Source: Collinsella aerofaciens
Lineage (GTDB): Bacteria; Actinomycetota; Coriobacteriia; Coriobacteriales; Coriobacteriaceae
NCBI RefSeq assembly: GCF_902364945.1
Contig: NZ_CABJFS010000006.1
Location: 62,001 to 126,000, forward strand
Direction: 5' to 3'
DNA length: 64,000 bases
Shown here: in pieces, positions 32,138 to 40,914 of the stretch
Layout of the letters: each line of letters begins with the position of its first letter
Position numbering within the stretch: the stretch's first letter is position 1
Program-made: the position numbers and the translations under genes
The notes under the pieces: model-generated
Databases searched by the model: none
The model's input: the letters and a program-made list of their open reading frames with translations, nothing else
Told to the model about the DNA's origin: nothing

Positions 32138-33124
32138 TTAGCGCTGCGGCTCTGTGGCGCGCACCTGCTCGATGACCTTTTCCATCGTGGCGTCGATGCG
32201 GTCTTTTTTGAGTTCGCATTCCCAGATGGTTATGGGCGTCCAGCCCATTTGAGTGAGCGCTGCCACAGCAGCACGGTCGCGCTCGACGTTGCGACGGAAC
32301 TTTGCCTCCCAAAACTCAACGTTGCGCTTGGGCTGGCTTGGGTTGCACTTGGGGCAGCGGTGCCAAAAGCAACCGTTGACGAAGATGGCGATCTTGCGGC
32401 CGGGGAAGGCGATGTCGGGCTTGCCGGGTACCTTCCATTCCAAACGATAGCCCGTAAGGCCCGCGGCCCGTAGGCGCTGACGTACGAGCAGCTCGGGCTT
32501 GGTGTTGGCGCGCTTGTTGCCCTTCATGGACTTTTTGATGGCGGCGCGACGGCGGACCAGTTCGCGCTCGTCAGCGGAGAGGTCCGAGGTATCGATGCCG
32601 TCGAGCAGACCGGGCTTGGGACGCTTTTTGCTGCGGCGTTTAGGTGCGCGCTTGGGTTTGGTGGCGGGTTTGTCGGTTGTGTTGGGCGCGGCGTCATCGG
32701 CGGAGCTTGCCTCAAGCCGATCTTCCTTTAACTCAATCAGAGCATCAATGAGCCCCTTGTCGGCGGGCATCCATTCCACCGTGGCAAGCGAGGTGCGTGG
32801 AATCCAGCGGATATCAAGCTGGCGGTCGTGTTTCTGGGGCTCATCGGATTCATCGGCGAGCGAGCAGTAGTAACACTCCATGGAGAGATGAAAATCGGGG
32901 TAGTCATACTCAACGGTGTAGAAATCACGCAGGTTGGTGACTTTTACCTGTAGCTCTTCCATAAGCTCGCGGCGCACGGCGTCTTCGGGTGTCTCGCCGC
33001 GCAGAAGTTTGCCGCCCGGGAACTCCCATAGTCCCTGCATGTTGCCGTAGCCGCGCTGCACGGCAAGCAGCTCGTCAGATCCTTCCTTGCGAATGATCCC
33101 AGCGGCAACATGAACAGTCTTCAA
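32138..33124 (-). CDS. NUDIX hydrolase (MutT-like) fused to a Vsr mismatch endonuclease
   Basis: 328 residues with two repair-type domains. Residues 1-130 are NUDIX: the Nudix box starts at G38 with E44, then R52-E53 and E56-E57; the usual Gly near its end is Gln59. MutT enzymes clear 8-oxo-dGTP. Residues 131-190 form a charged linker with KRAPKRRSKKRPKPG. Residues 195-320 are Vsr-like: TKPELLVRQRLRAAGL, the metal-binding Asp in KPDIAF (D237), FVNGCFWHRCPKC with H255 and Cys252/257/260, and WECEL (Cys303) completing a zinc site. E. coli Vsr His64 is Asn250 here. Vsr nicks at T:G mismatches; no Dcm-type methylase is visible nearby. No frameshift, so a true fusion. Confidence 0.9.
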   Translation of the reverse strand: MKTVHVAAGIIRKEGSDELLAVQRGYGNMQGLWEFPGGKLLRGETPEDAVRRELMEELQVKVTNLRDFYTVEYDYPDFHLSMECYYCSLADESDEPQKHDRQLDIRWIPRTSLATVEWMPADKGLIDALIELKEDRLEASSADDAAPNTTDKPATKPKRAPKRRSKKRPKPGLLDGIDTSDLSADERELVRRRAAIKKSMKGNKRANTKPELLVRQRLRAAGLTGYRLEWKVPGKPDIAFPGRKIAIFVNGCFWHRCPKCNPSQPKRNVEFWEAKFRRNVERDRAAVAALTQMGWTPITIWECELKKDRIDATMEKVIEQVRATEPQR

Positions 33125-33264
33125 CAGGAGCCCTTCCTCAACATCAAAACGTTCCCTGCACTACCTTACACAACGGTAAGGCAAGCGTAAGCCATATCGA
33201 TGGTAGCCGACTCGGCTCCTTGCGACTATAGATGCCGTAGACTAATCGCAAGAAAGGACTCGGT

Positions 33265-34050
33265 ATGCAAACCACGCAAACGGCGACCCCGGTACTGGAG
33301 GTCGCGCATCTCGAAAAGGTATATGGAACACTGGGCAACGTGACCCGCGCGCTCAACGACGTCAGCTTTACCGTCAACCGCGGCGAATTCGTCGGCATCA
33401 TGGGCGCCTCGGGCTCGGGCAAGTCGACGCTGCTCAACTGCGTGTCGACCATCGATAGCGCCACGAGCGGCACCATTCGCATCAACGGCCAGGATGTGAC
33501 GCGCATGAAGCAGGCCAAGCTTTCGCAGTTCCGCCGCGAGGAGCTGGGCTTTATCTTCCAGGACTCCAACTTGCTCGATACGCTCACGGCGCGCGAGAAC
33601 ATCGCCCTGCCGCTCACCATCGCCCGCACAAACTCGGCAGAGATCTCGACCCGCGTGCAGGATGTAGCCGCGCGTCTGTCTATCAGTCAGGTGCTCGACA
33701 AGTATCCCTACCAGATGTCCGGCGGTCAGCAACAGCGCGTTGCCGCGGCTCGCGCACTCGTCACCGACCCAACTATGATCATGGCCGACGAGCCCACCGG
33801 CGCCCTCGATTCCAAGAGCGCCCGCCTGCTGCTCGAGAGCCTGGAGGCGCTCAATCGCCGTCTGCGCGCCACCGTGCTCATGGTCACGCACGACAGCTTT
33901 GCCGCCAGCTACACGAGCCGTGTGCTGTTTATCCGCGACGGCAAGATTTTCACCGAGCTGCGCCGCGGCGACACCGACCGCCGAGAGTTCTTCGACCGCA
34001 TTATGGAGGTCGTTGCCATGATGGGCGGTGAGGGCTCCGATGCTCTGTAA
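33265..34050 (+). CDS. ABC transporter ATP-binding protein, BceA-type
   Basis: 261 residues. Walker A is GASGSGKST near residue 48, the Q-loop is FIFQDSNLLDTLTARENIALPL, the signature is MSGGQQQRVAAARAL near 152, Walker B is MIMADEPTGALD near 172, and the H-loop is VTHDS. The sequence is of the MacB/LolD/BceA class that drives peptide antibiotic resistance or detoxification. AGAAAGGA precedes ATG 33265. Its end overlaps the permease start by 11 bases. The usual BceRS two-component system is not adjacent. Confidence 0.92.
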   Translation: MQTTQTATPVLEVAHLEKVYGTLGNVTRALNDVSFTVNRGEFVGIMGASGSGKSTLLNCVSTIDSATSGTIRINGQDVTRMKQAKLSQFRREELGFIFQDSNLLDTLTARENIALPLTIARTNSAEISTRVQDVAARLSISQVLDKYPYQMSGGQQQRVAAARALVTDPTMIMADEPTGALDSKSARLLLESLEALNRRLRATVLMVTHDSFAASYTSRVLFIRDGKIFTELRRGDTDRREFFDRIMEVVAMMGGEGSDAL

Positions 34051-36277
34051 ACTCGCTTGGGGCAACGTCCGCCGCGCCGGCCGCGTTTACCTTGTCTACT
34101 TGCTGACGCTCACCCTGGGTGTCACGGTCTTCTATGCCTTCAATACCGTCTCGATGCAGGTCGACATTGCCGGCATCAAGGAGGAGGGACTGTCCGAGCT
34201 CATGGGCAGCATGCTCGGCTACCTGACGTACTTTTTGGCCGGCGTCATGGCCTTTTTGATGGTGTATGCCAACAACTTCATCATGAAGCGCCGCAAAAAG
34301 GAGTTCGGCCTGTACCAGGTGCTCGGCATGCGCCGCGGGCGCGTCGCCACGATCATGGCGCTCGAGACCGTATTTGTTTCGGTCGGCGCTTTTGTCGCCG
34401 GCATTGTGCTGGGCGTGGGGCTCTCCCAGCTCATGACATTCTTTACGGCCTCGCTCTTTAAGACGCAGATCGCTAATTTCCACTTCTTTTTCTCGGTGCA
34501 TGCGTTCAACCTGACCCTTGCCTGCATGCTCGTGATGTTTGTGCTCACGCTGCTGCTGAACCTTCGCGCCGTGCGCCGCACCAGGCTCATCGAGCTTATG
34601 GGTGCCGAGCGTCGCAACGAGAGCATCAAGACGCGCAACCCCTGGATCGCGATTGCCATCTTTGTCGTGGGCGTGGTGCTGGTGGGCGTGGCCTATTACC
34701 GTCTGCTGCGCGACGGGTTCCCGCTCACCGCGACGGAGGGTAAGCTGCAGGAGGCCATGAACCAGTTCGGTATCACCACGGCCATGGTTACGGTGAGTAC
34801 CTTTGCCCTATTTTGGGGACTTTCGGGCATGCTCATCAAGCTGCTGCAGAGCCTGCGCAGCGTGTATTGGCGCGGCCTCAACATGTTTACCGTGCGCCAG
34901 CTTGCGGCCAAGGTCAACACGGTGTGCTTTTCGATGGGCGTTATCGCGATGATCCTGTTTCTGGCCATTACCTCGGTGACCTGCGGCATGTCGATCGCCA
35001 ACGTGATGAACGAGAACCTGGAGCGCTATACGCCGGCGGATATGTCGCAGACGTATATCTATTACGCGTCCGATAGGCTCGACTACTACAAGAAGTATGT
35101 CAATCCTTCCGAGGCCGATCGCATGGTGCTGGCAGACGCAACGGTCGATTTGTACGCTGCATGGCACGGTGACCGTATCGATCCCGATAACGTTGCGGAA
35201 AGTATCAAGGGCAAGTCGGCAGATAATGGCAACGAGGCCGGAAAGAAGGTCAATATCGCCGATGTTGCCGGCGAGCATGTGCAGATTGATTCGTATCTGA
35301 GCTATACGCTTGGCGGCTCGGATCCTTCGGTGACGGCGGGCGAGATGTGCAAGGCCATGGGCGAAAAGCTCCCCAAGGCGCTCGAGGGTAGCAATGCCGA
35401 TGATATGGGCCTGTTTGTGACGCCGGCGAGCCAGTACAACAAACTGCGCCAGATGATGGGCGAGGAGCCGGTGAACATTGGCCGCGACCAGTACTTGCTT
35501 ACGTGCGATATGGGCGGCGAGTTGGGCGACCTGTACACCAAGTACATGGCTGGGGGCCATACCCTCACCTTGGGCGGACATGAGCTCAAGCCCGCAGCCG
35601 ATAAGTCGGACGAGGACACGGCTGCCATCGCCAACTCGGCACTCGGCAGCAATCCCGGTACCGTGGTCGTAGCCGACGAGCTGCTGTCCCAGCTTAACCT
35701 GCAGCCGTATTCCAGTAATCTGCTCGTTAACTACAAGCAGGGGATGGATGTGACCAAGGCAGACGAGAGCATTAAATACACCATGCTCGACAATCTGCTC
35801 GTTGACGGCAAGGAGCCGGGGTCGTGGGGAATCTTCATGACACGCTCCGAGATCTATACGCAGGCGGCGCAGATGAACGGCATGATTAGCTATCTAGCCA
35901 TCTATATTGGCTTTGTACTGGTCGTTGCATGTGCGGCAATTCTGTCGATCCAGCAGCTCTCCAATGTGGCCGACGGAAGCCGCAGCTATCGCGTGCTGGC
36001 GCAGATCGGCTGTGACGACCGCCAGATTCGCCATTCGGTGATGGCGCAGCAAGCGGTGTTCTTCCTGTTCCCGCTGACAGTGGGTCTGGCGCACTCCTTT
36101 GTGGCGCTCAAGGTGATCATCGAGCTGGTGAGCACGTTTGGCAACATGAGCATCGGCGGCACGGCGGGCCTCACATGTGCGATTTTCCTGGCAGCCTATG
36201 GCGGCTATTTCCTGGTGACCTACCTCATGAGCACCGGCATGGTGCGAGCCGCCATCGCCACCCGCTACAGCGAGTAG
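34040..36277 (+). CDS. ABC transporter permease, BceB/FtsX-type
   Basis: 745 residues. It has the BceB layout: one helix at about 14-36, a cluster of helices at 55-80, 110-135, 155-180, 200-225, 250-275 and 285-310, a roughly 300-residue extracellular domain (about 320-625) that senses peptides in this family, and three C-terminal helices (about 628-745) with the FtsX fold. The motif FIMKRRKKEFGLYQVLGMRRG near residue 80 is typical. ATG 34040 was chosen with GGTGAGG upstream, overlapping the BceA stop; a GTG at 34028 is the alternative. It likely handles a cell-wall-active peptide. Confidence 0.9.
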   Translation: MLCKLAWGNVRRAGRVYLVYLLTLTLGVTVFYAFNTVSMQVDIAGIKEEGLSELMGSMLGYLTYFLAGVMAFLMVYANNFIMKRRKKEFGLYQVLGMRRGRVATIMALETVFVSVGAFVAGIVLGVGLSQLMTFFTASLFKTQIANFHFFFSVHAFNLTLACMLVMFVLTLLLNLRAVRRTRLIELMGAERRNESIKTRNPWIAIAIFVVGVVLVGVAYYRLLRDGFPLTATEGKLQEAMNQFGITTAMVTVSTFALFWGLSGMLIKLLQSLRSVYWRGLNMFTVRQLAAKVNTVCFSMGVIAMILFLAITSVTCGMSIANVMNENLERYTPADMSQTYIYYASDRLDYYKKYVNPSEADRMVLADATVDLYAAWHGDRIDPDNVAESIKGKSADNGNEAGKKVNIADVAGEHVQIDSYLSYTLGGSDPSVTAGEMCKAMGEKLPKALEGSNADDMGLFVTPASQYNKLRQMMGEEPVNIGRDQYLLTCDMGGELGDLYTKYMAGGHTLTLGGHELKPAADKSDEDTAAIANSALGSNPGTVVVADELLSQLNLQPYSSNLLVNYKQGMDVTKADESIKYTMLDNLLVDGKEPGSWGIFMTRSEIYTQAAQMNGMISYLAIYIGFVLVVACAAILSIQQLSNVADGSRSYRVLAQIGCDDRQIRHSVMAQQAVFFLFPLTVGLAHSFVALKVIIELVSTFGNMSIGGTAGLTCAIFLAAYGGYFLVTYLMSTGMVRAAIATRYSE

Positions 36278-36306
36278 CAAGCGGGCAAAACCGCCTCAAA
36301 ACCAGC

Positions 36307-36357
36307 GCGAACAACCGCCGCGAAGAGGATCGGATCCCTTTCGCGGCGCTTGTTCGC
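36307..36357 (+). terminator. Hairpin after BceAB genes
   Basis: GCGAACAACCGCCGCGAA pairs with TTCGCGGCG.TTGTTCGC around a GATCGGATC loop; no T run. Confidence 0.55.
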
Positions 36358-36373
36358 CTATCTGGAGCGCCTC

Positions 36374-36504
36374 AAAACCAAGTGAGTAGGCTTTTTTGGA
36401 TCTGCCGAGCATATCACGACAAGTGCTCAATAAAACCGCAGGTCAGCGCTGTGGCGTTTTGGGGCGTGCTCGGCATCCCGCCAAAAGCCTACTCACTTGG
36501 TTTT
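36374..36504. repeat. Core-conserved, arm-variable palindromic element, copy 2
   Basis: Perfect 22-base arms 36374-36395 and 36483-36504 (starting AAAACCAAGTGAGTAGGC) enclose CTGCCGAGCAT, AAAACCGCAGGT and GCTCGGCATCCCG. It has the same core order as 2702-2853 with unrelated arms, again between convergent genes. Confidence 0.75.
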
Positions 36505-36512
36505 ACTGCTAG

Positions 36513-36553
36513 AAAACCGCCGCGAGGGAAAGTAGCTCCCTCGCGGCGGTTTT
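36513..36553. terminator. Strong bidirectional terminator
   Basis: AAAACCGCCGCGAGGGA-AAGTAGC-TCCCTCGCGGCGGTTTT is a 17-base perfect stem with A/T ends, serving both convergent genes. Confidence 0.85.
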
Positions 36554-36561
36554 GGCATTTG

Positions 36562-36607
36562 CCCAGATAAAACCTGCCAAAATAAACCTGTCCCTTTTTG
36601 GTAGGTT
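36562..36607 (-). repeat. GGGACAGGTTTATTTTGG repeat, copy 1
   Basis: On the minus strand CCTACCAAAAAGGGACAGG then TTTATTTTGGCAGGTTTTATC begins at the luxR stop codon. A near-identical copy is at 55336-55384. Confidence 0.7.
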
Positions 36608-37571
36608 ATCGTTTCCAAAAGTGGAGGATCAGGGTCGTACGGTTTTGCTGCTCGGTTTTGACCAGGATGTTGTGGATGTGGGTCTTGACGGTACCCACGG
36701 CAAGGAAGAGCTCGTCAGCGATCTCTTGGTTCGATTTGCCCAACACAACCAGACGCATGACTTCGGTTTCGCGGTTGGAGAGCTTGTAGGCGTTGCGATA
36801 GAAGGGCATCTGCTCTTCGATGTGTCGATCAAGATCGCTGACGTTCTTTTCCTCGGGCGCCTCCTGCATGCGAATCGAAAGCACGTGATAGGCATAGATG
36901 ATCAGCAGAATCGCAAAGTAGCACGCAAAGATGTTCTCGCTAAAGTTGCGCTCGGACAGGTACAGCTGCAGCCAAGAGGGTGCCAGGCTCATGGGAACAA
37001 CAAGGATGTTGTAGAAATCCTCGGCAACGATGCACCCGACCAGAATGGCGCCGATAATGAGGTGCTTTCGTTGATTGTTGACGCGCGCCTTAAGCTCGAC
37101 CTGCGTGCTTTTATGCGCCGTCCAAAAGATATACAGTCCCACAAATACAAGGAATACCTGACGCATCGTGTAGTAGAGCCATTGATGCATGGGGCCGTAG
37201 GGGACAGCGACAATGATCAGCAGCTCGCTCAGGAAGAACGTTGCGACGGGAATAACAAACTGCTTTTTTGAATGTTTGTCGAGCAAGTCCATGGCAATGA
37301 GCCAGATAAAAGCTTGTGAAGCGGTCGCCACAAGGGTCCGCAACACAGGCATGGTAATTGAGTAATAGTCGCTGGCTGGAAAACTCTGGTTTTGCAACGT
37401 GTATTCAAAAAAGAAGATCTCGGTCATCTCGATGGCATAGCAAATAAAAACGCCGCTGCCATAGATAAAGAAGCGTCGACGAGACGAGGCATAGGCGGCA
37501 AGCGAAAGCACTGCCGTCACAATACAGATCACGAGTATCGCTAGGGTATAGAAGAACATCAGGGTGTTCAT
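36606..37571 (-). CDS. Membrane-embedded LuxR-type regulator A
   Basis: 321 residues: seven or so membrane helices in residues 1-235, then a cytoplasmic GerE/LuxR HTH (about 260-312) with LSNRETEVMRLVVLGKSNQEIADEL and VGTVKTHIHNILVK. No receiver domain. Start 37571 (MNTLMFF) has GGGAGGGTGGCAG upstream. It shares with the regulator at 44457 the patterns FFF/D-EY near residue 55, VAEDFY near 183 and YLSERNFSEN at 204-213, which suggests a common ligand pocket. It is divergent from ptcA, so control of the agmatine genes is likely (inference). Such fused membrane LuxR proteins are abundant in Coriobacteriia. Confidence 0.85.
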   Translation of the reverse strand: MNTLMFFYTLAILVICIVTAVLSLAAYASSRRRFFIYGSGVFICYAIEMTEIFFFEYTLQNQSFPASDYYSITMPVLRTLVATASQAFIWLIAMDLLDKHSKKQFVIPVATFFLSELLIIVAVPYGPMHQWLYYTMRQVFLVFVGLYIFWTAHKSTQVELKARVNNQRKHLIIGAILVGCIVAEDFYNILVVPMSLAPSWLQLYLSERNFSENIFACYFAILLIIYAYHVLSIRMQEAPEEKNVSDLDRHIEEQMPFYRNAYKLSNRETEVMRLVVLGKSNQEIADELFLAVGTVKTHIHNILVKTEQQNRTTLILHFWKR

Positions 37572-37729
37572 CTGCCACCCTCCCATCTCATTTCATCTAT
37601 GGCCGAGCCCTGTATACCTTGTGGGATATAGACGTCTCAACCCTTCGTTCCATTGCGGATTAGGCGCCGAGATACAGCATAGCCGTATGCCGTTCGCGGT
37701 TCTAGGTAGTAAACCCCCTGCAAGCTGGC

Positions 37730-37743
37730 TACCTGCGGGTTTA
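37730..37743. promoter_or_regulatory. TAAACCCGCAGGTA motif, ptcA side
   Basis: Read on the minus strand this is TAAACCCGCAGGTA; TAAACCTGCAGGTA occurs at 45532-45545 before the amidohydrolase gene. A candidate LuxR-type operator shared by the two units. Confidence 0.4.
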
Positions 37744-37767
37744 TATTGGTTTAGAGGGGGTGTAACT

Positions 37768-37801
37768 CCGTGAACGGTCTTTAATCCCGAATAAACTAGG
37801 T
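37768..37801 (+). promoter_or_regulatory. ptcA promoter with CCGTGAACGGT motif
   Basis: CCGTGAACGGT (37768-37778) is followed by a TAAACT -10-like element at 37792-37797, about 100 bases before ptcA. Confidence 0.45.
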
Positions 37802-37900
37802 AAAAATTGCATACGGGTGAATGATGGTCTTGTCAACACGAGGCGTGATGTTCGAGCGCCTCATAGCAATAGTCGGCACGACCGGCGGAAAGGAATCGAC

Positions 37901-38974
37901 ATGGCGTTGCCTAAGGATTTCATCGACACCAACGACTTCACCAAAGAGCAGATCCTGGCTATCGAGGATCTTGGCCTGGCAATGAAGAAGGCCATCAAGG
38001 TTGACGGTTATTATCCGCACCTGCTCCGCAACCAGAGCCTTGGCATGATCTTCCAGCAGGTTTCCACCCGCACCCGTCTTTCCTTCGAGACCGCCATGTG
38101 CGACCTCGGCGGCCACGCTCAGTTCTATGGCCCTGGCACCATTCAGCTCGGTGGCCACGAGTCCCTGGGCGACACCGCTCGCGTCATGGGCGACCTGCTC
38201 GACATCATGATGGCTCGCGTTGACCGTCACAAGGACGTCGTCGGCCTCGCCGAGGGCTCCGCTGTGCCCGTCATTAACGGCATGTCCGAGTTCAACCATC
38301 CCACGCAGGAGATGGGCGACCTCATGACCATGCTCGAGAACCTCCCCGAGGGCAAGAAGATCGAGGACTGCACCCTGGCCTTCATCGGCGACGCCACCCA
38401 GGTCTGCGTCTCCCTCATGTTCATCGCCTCCAAGGTCGGCATGAAGTTTGTCCAGTTTGGACCTAAGGGCCACCAGATCCCCGACGGCGGCCTGCACGTT
38501 GGCACCGTCGAGGAGCGCGCCGAGTTCGGCAAGCAGATGATGGCCATCGCCGAGGAGAACTGCAAGGTCTCCGGTGGCTCCATCGTCATCTCCGACGACA
38601 TCGAGTGCATAAAGGGCGCCGACTTCATCTACACCGACGTGTGGTATGGCCTGTACGACGAGGAGGTCTCGGGCGAGAACTACATGGACGTGTTCTATCC
38701 CAAGTATCAGGTCACCATGGACATGATGAACTTTGCCGGCCCCAACTCCAAGTTCATGCACTGCCTGCCGGCCACCCGCAACGAGGAGGTCGTCGACGAA
38801 GTCATGGACGATCCCGAGCGCTCCCTGTGCTGGGTCGAGGCCGAGAACCGCAAGCACTCCATCCGTGCTCTCCTTGCCGCCCTGGGCAAGCGCACCCCGC
38901 TCAACGACGAGGGTGTCGAGTACTCCGCCAAGGCTGAGCTCCACGCCGCTCTCGAGGCTCTCGAGCAGCTCTAA
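37901..38974 (+). CDS. ptcA: Putrescine carbamoyltransferase
   Basis: 357 residues. It converts carbamoylputrescine and phosphate to putrescine and carbamoyl phosphate in agmatine fermentation. Carbamoyl-phosphate site: [14 protein letters not shown] near residue 53; HPTQE (ornithine enzymes have HPCQ) in [14 protein letters not shown] near 135; the catalytic [12 protein letters not shown] near 282. [18 protein letters not shown] and [10 protein letters not shown] match Enterococcus PTC rather than ornithine transcarbamoylase. AAGGAATCGAC precedes ATG 37901. First gene of the agmatine cluster. No carbamate kinase is found in the window. Confidence 0.92.
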   Translation: MALPKDFIDTNDFTKEQILAIEDLGLAMKKAIKVDGYYPHLLRNQSLGMIFQQVSTRTRLSFETAMCDLGGHAQFYGPGTIQLGGHESLGDTARVMGDLLDIMMARVDRHKDVVGLAEGSAVPVINGMSEFNHPTQEMGDLMTMLENLPEGKKIEDCTLAFIGDATQVCVSLMFIASKVGMKFVQFGPKGHQIPDGGLHVGTVEERAEFGKQMMAIAEENCKVSGGSIVISDDIECIKGADFIYTDVWYGLYDEEVSGENYMDVFYPKYQVTMDMMNFAGPNSKFMHCLPATRNEEVVDEVMDDPERSLCWVEAENRKHSIRALLAALGKRTPLNDEGVEYSAKAELHAALEALEQL

Positions 38975-39107
38975 GCCTCAAGGCTTCTAAAAGCACGTTT
39001 GCGGGCGGCGGATGCTCGTCTCCTGTCGCCCGCTCACCGAGGCCCAAGCAATTGCCTTAATACCTTAGGGCCTCGGATCTGTCCAAGACTGAGCGAAGGA
39101 GCTCATC

Positions 39108-40547
39108 ATGAGCGACGGAAAGAAAAAGCTTTCCTTCTTGACGGTCATTTCGACCATCATCTGCGTCGTCTTCGTTTGCGAGGCCGCCGCTCCTGCTGCT
39201 GCCATTGGCAACCAGCAGTTCTTCTGGTGGATCTTCCTGATCCTGACCTTCCTGCTTCCCTACGGCATGGTTGTCGCCGAGCTCGGTACCACCTATGACG
39301 GCGAGGGCGGCATTTACGACTGGGTACGCGATGGCCTGGGCGACAAATGGGGCGCCCGCATCTCGTACTACTACTGGGTCAACTACCCGCTGTGGATCGC
39401 CTCGCTGGCTACCATGTTCCCCGACATTTTGGGCATGGTCTTTGGCGTCGAGTTCAACTTGATCGCCAAGATGGGTATCGATCTTGCCTTTGTGTGGATC
39501 GTCTACCTCATGGGCCGCTCCAAGGCGGCCGACTCCGAGTGGGTCCTTAACGGTGGCGCCATCATCAAGGTCGCCGTCGCCGTTATCGTTGGCGCTTTGG
39601 GCATTTGGTATGCCATGGAGAACGGTTTTGCGAACGACATGTTCGCTGCCACCTTCCTGCCCGAGCTCACCAACACCAACGCTCTCGGCTACCTGTCGAT
39701 CATCATCTTTAACTTCATGGGCTTCGAGGTCATCTGCACCATGACCGACGACATGGCCGATCCCGCTCGCGATATCCCCAAGGCTATCATCGTCGGTGGC
39801 CTGTCCATCGCCGTGATCTACCTGTTCGCTGGCTTTGGCATCGGCGCCGCCGTGCCGGCCGACTCCATCGATCCCGACTACGGCATGATCGTCGCAGTCC
39901 AGACTATGGTGGGCGACTCCATGATCTTTAAGGTCATCTGCATCGCCTTCCTGATCACCCTGTTCGCCAACATGGCCGCTTGGTCCTTCGGCGTTAACTC
40001 CGTTGCTCGCTACGCTGCCGAGCACGGCAACATGCCCAAGGTCTTCGCCTCGATGATTTCGGATGACGACATGCCCAACGGCGCCAACCTGGTCAACGCC
40101 GTCGTTGCCTCCCTGGTGCTGTGCCTGCAGCTCGTTCCCATCGACGCCATCTCCAACGGCGTCTTCTGGATGCTCTTCGGCACCTCCGTCGTCTTCCTGC
40201 TGCTGACCTACATCCCGATGTTCCCGGCGTTCCTCAACCTTCGCAAGAACGACCCCGACCGCGAGCGCATCTTCACGTTCCCGTTTAAGGGTGCCATGAT
40301 GAAGGTCATGCTGGCCATCCCTTGCATCGAGCTGATCCTGGCCATCGTTGCAACGCTGGTGCCGCTCTCTGCCGCTGAAATTGGCGACAAGCTCCCGATG
40401 ATCGTTATCTTCATCGTGCTTCTGCTCATCGGCGAGGTTGTCCGCGTCGTCAGCGCTAAGGGCCGCGAGACCGAGTACAAGGGCCTCACTCCCGAGCTGG
40501 CAGCTCAGCGTCTCGCTGAGGAGGCTGCCGAGGCCGAGGAGAACTAG
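39108..40547 (+). CDS. aguD: APC-family agmatine/putrescine antiporter-like permease
   Basis: 479 residues, about 12 membrane helices, amino acid-polyamine-organocation family. N-terminal helix pair: LSFLTVISTIICVVFVCEAAAP then FFWWIFLILTFLLPYGMVVAELGTTY; other marks are FNFMGFEVICTMTDDMADPARDIPKA (the family's conserved helix 6 and loop) and ANMAAWSFGVNSVARYAAEHGNMPK. By position between ptcA and aguA it most likely exchanges external agmatine for putrescine. AAGGAG precedes ATG 39108. A paralogue is at 42692. Confidence 0.85.
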   Translation: MSDGKKKLSFLTVISTIICVVFVCEAAAPAAAIGNQQFFWWIFLILTFLLPYGMVVAELGTTYDGEGGIYDWVRDGLGDKWGARISYYYWVNYPLWIASLATMFPDILGMVFGVEFNLIAKMGIDLAFVWIVYLMGRSKAADSEWVLNGGAIIKVAVAVIVGALGIWYAMENGFANDMFAATFLPELTNTNALGYLSIIIFNFMGFEVICTMTDDMADPARDIPKAIIVGGLSIAVIYLFAGFGIGAAVPADSIDPDYGMIVAVQTMVGDSMIFKVICIAFLITLFANMAAWSFGVNSVARYAAEHGNMPKVFASMISDDDMPNGANLVNAVVASLVLCLQLVPIDAISNGVFWMLFGTSVVFLLLTYIPMFPAFLNLRKNDPDRERIFTFPFKGAMMKVMLAIPCIELILAIVATLVPLSAAEIGDKLPMIVIFIVLLLIGEVVRVVSAKGRETEYKGLTPELAAQRLAEEAAEAEEN

Positions 40548-40914
40548 AGCTCCCGGTTCTGGGGCTCCAACCCTCCTCGCGTACCAACGTGCGCTTCGTC
40601 GGGCTTGTCGCTCCCGACTCTGGGCACTCTAGCCTCTTCGAGGGCGTGCCCAAAGCGACAAATTTGCTCACTATTTCCTGGGGCGGGTGCGAGCGATAGC
40701 TCCGGTAGCCACCGCCCGCCCCAACCTCTCTCTCGTATCCTTCGTGCGTTTGTCTCCACGCACTTGGTTACGTTGCCGCTCGTCGGTGCGGCTCCGTGAA
40801 AACCGGCACCGGGCGCCCCGACCTTTGCCGGGGGACGGGCGCCCACTATCTCTTGGTTTTAGGCTGCGGGTAATCCGCCCGCGGCAAACGATCGTTCGAT
40901 TTGGAGGAAATCTT
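40548..40914 (+). other. Structured 367-base gap before aguA
   Basis: No gene is seen. It holds nested complementary segments: CTTGTCGCT/AGCGACAA around GGGCAC/GTGCCC (about 40600-40663), and GGGCGCCCCGACC with GGGGACGGGCGCCC near 40812-40847. The region could be a terminator for aguD and a leader for aguA. Confidence 0.45.

Noticed and set aside
37901..38974. Ornithine carbamoyltransferase (ArgF/ArcB)
   Set aside because: HPTQ in place of HPCQ and neighbouring agmatine genes indicate putrescine carbamoyltransferase.
40687..40914. N-terminal extension of aguA copy 1
   Set aside because: The Arg/Pro-rich extension has no homology, and GGAGGAAA fits ATG 40915.
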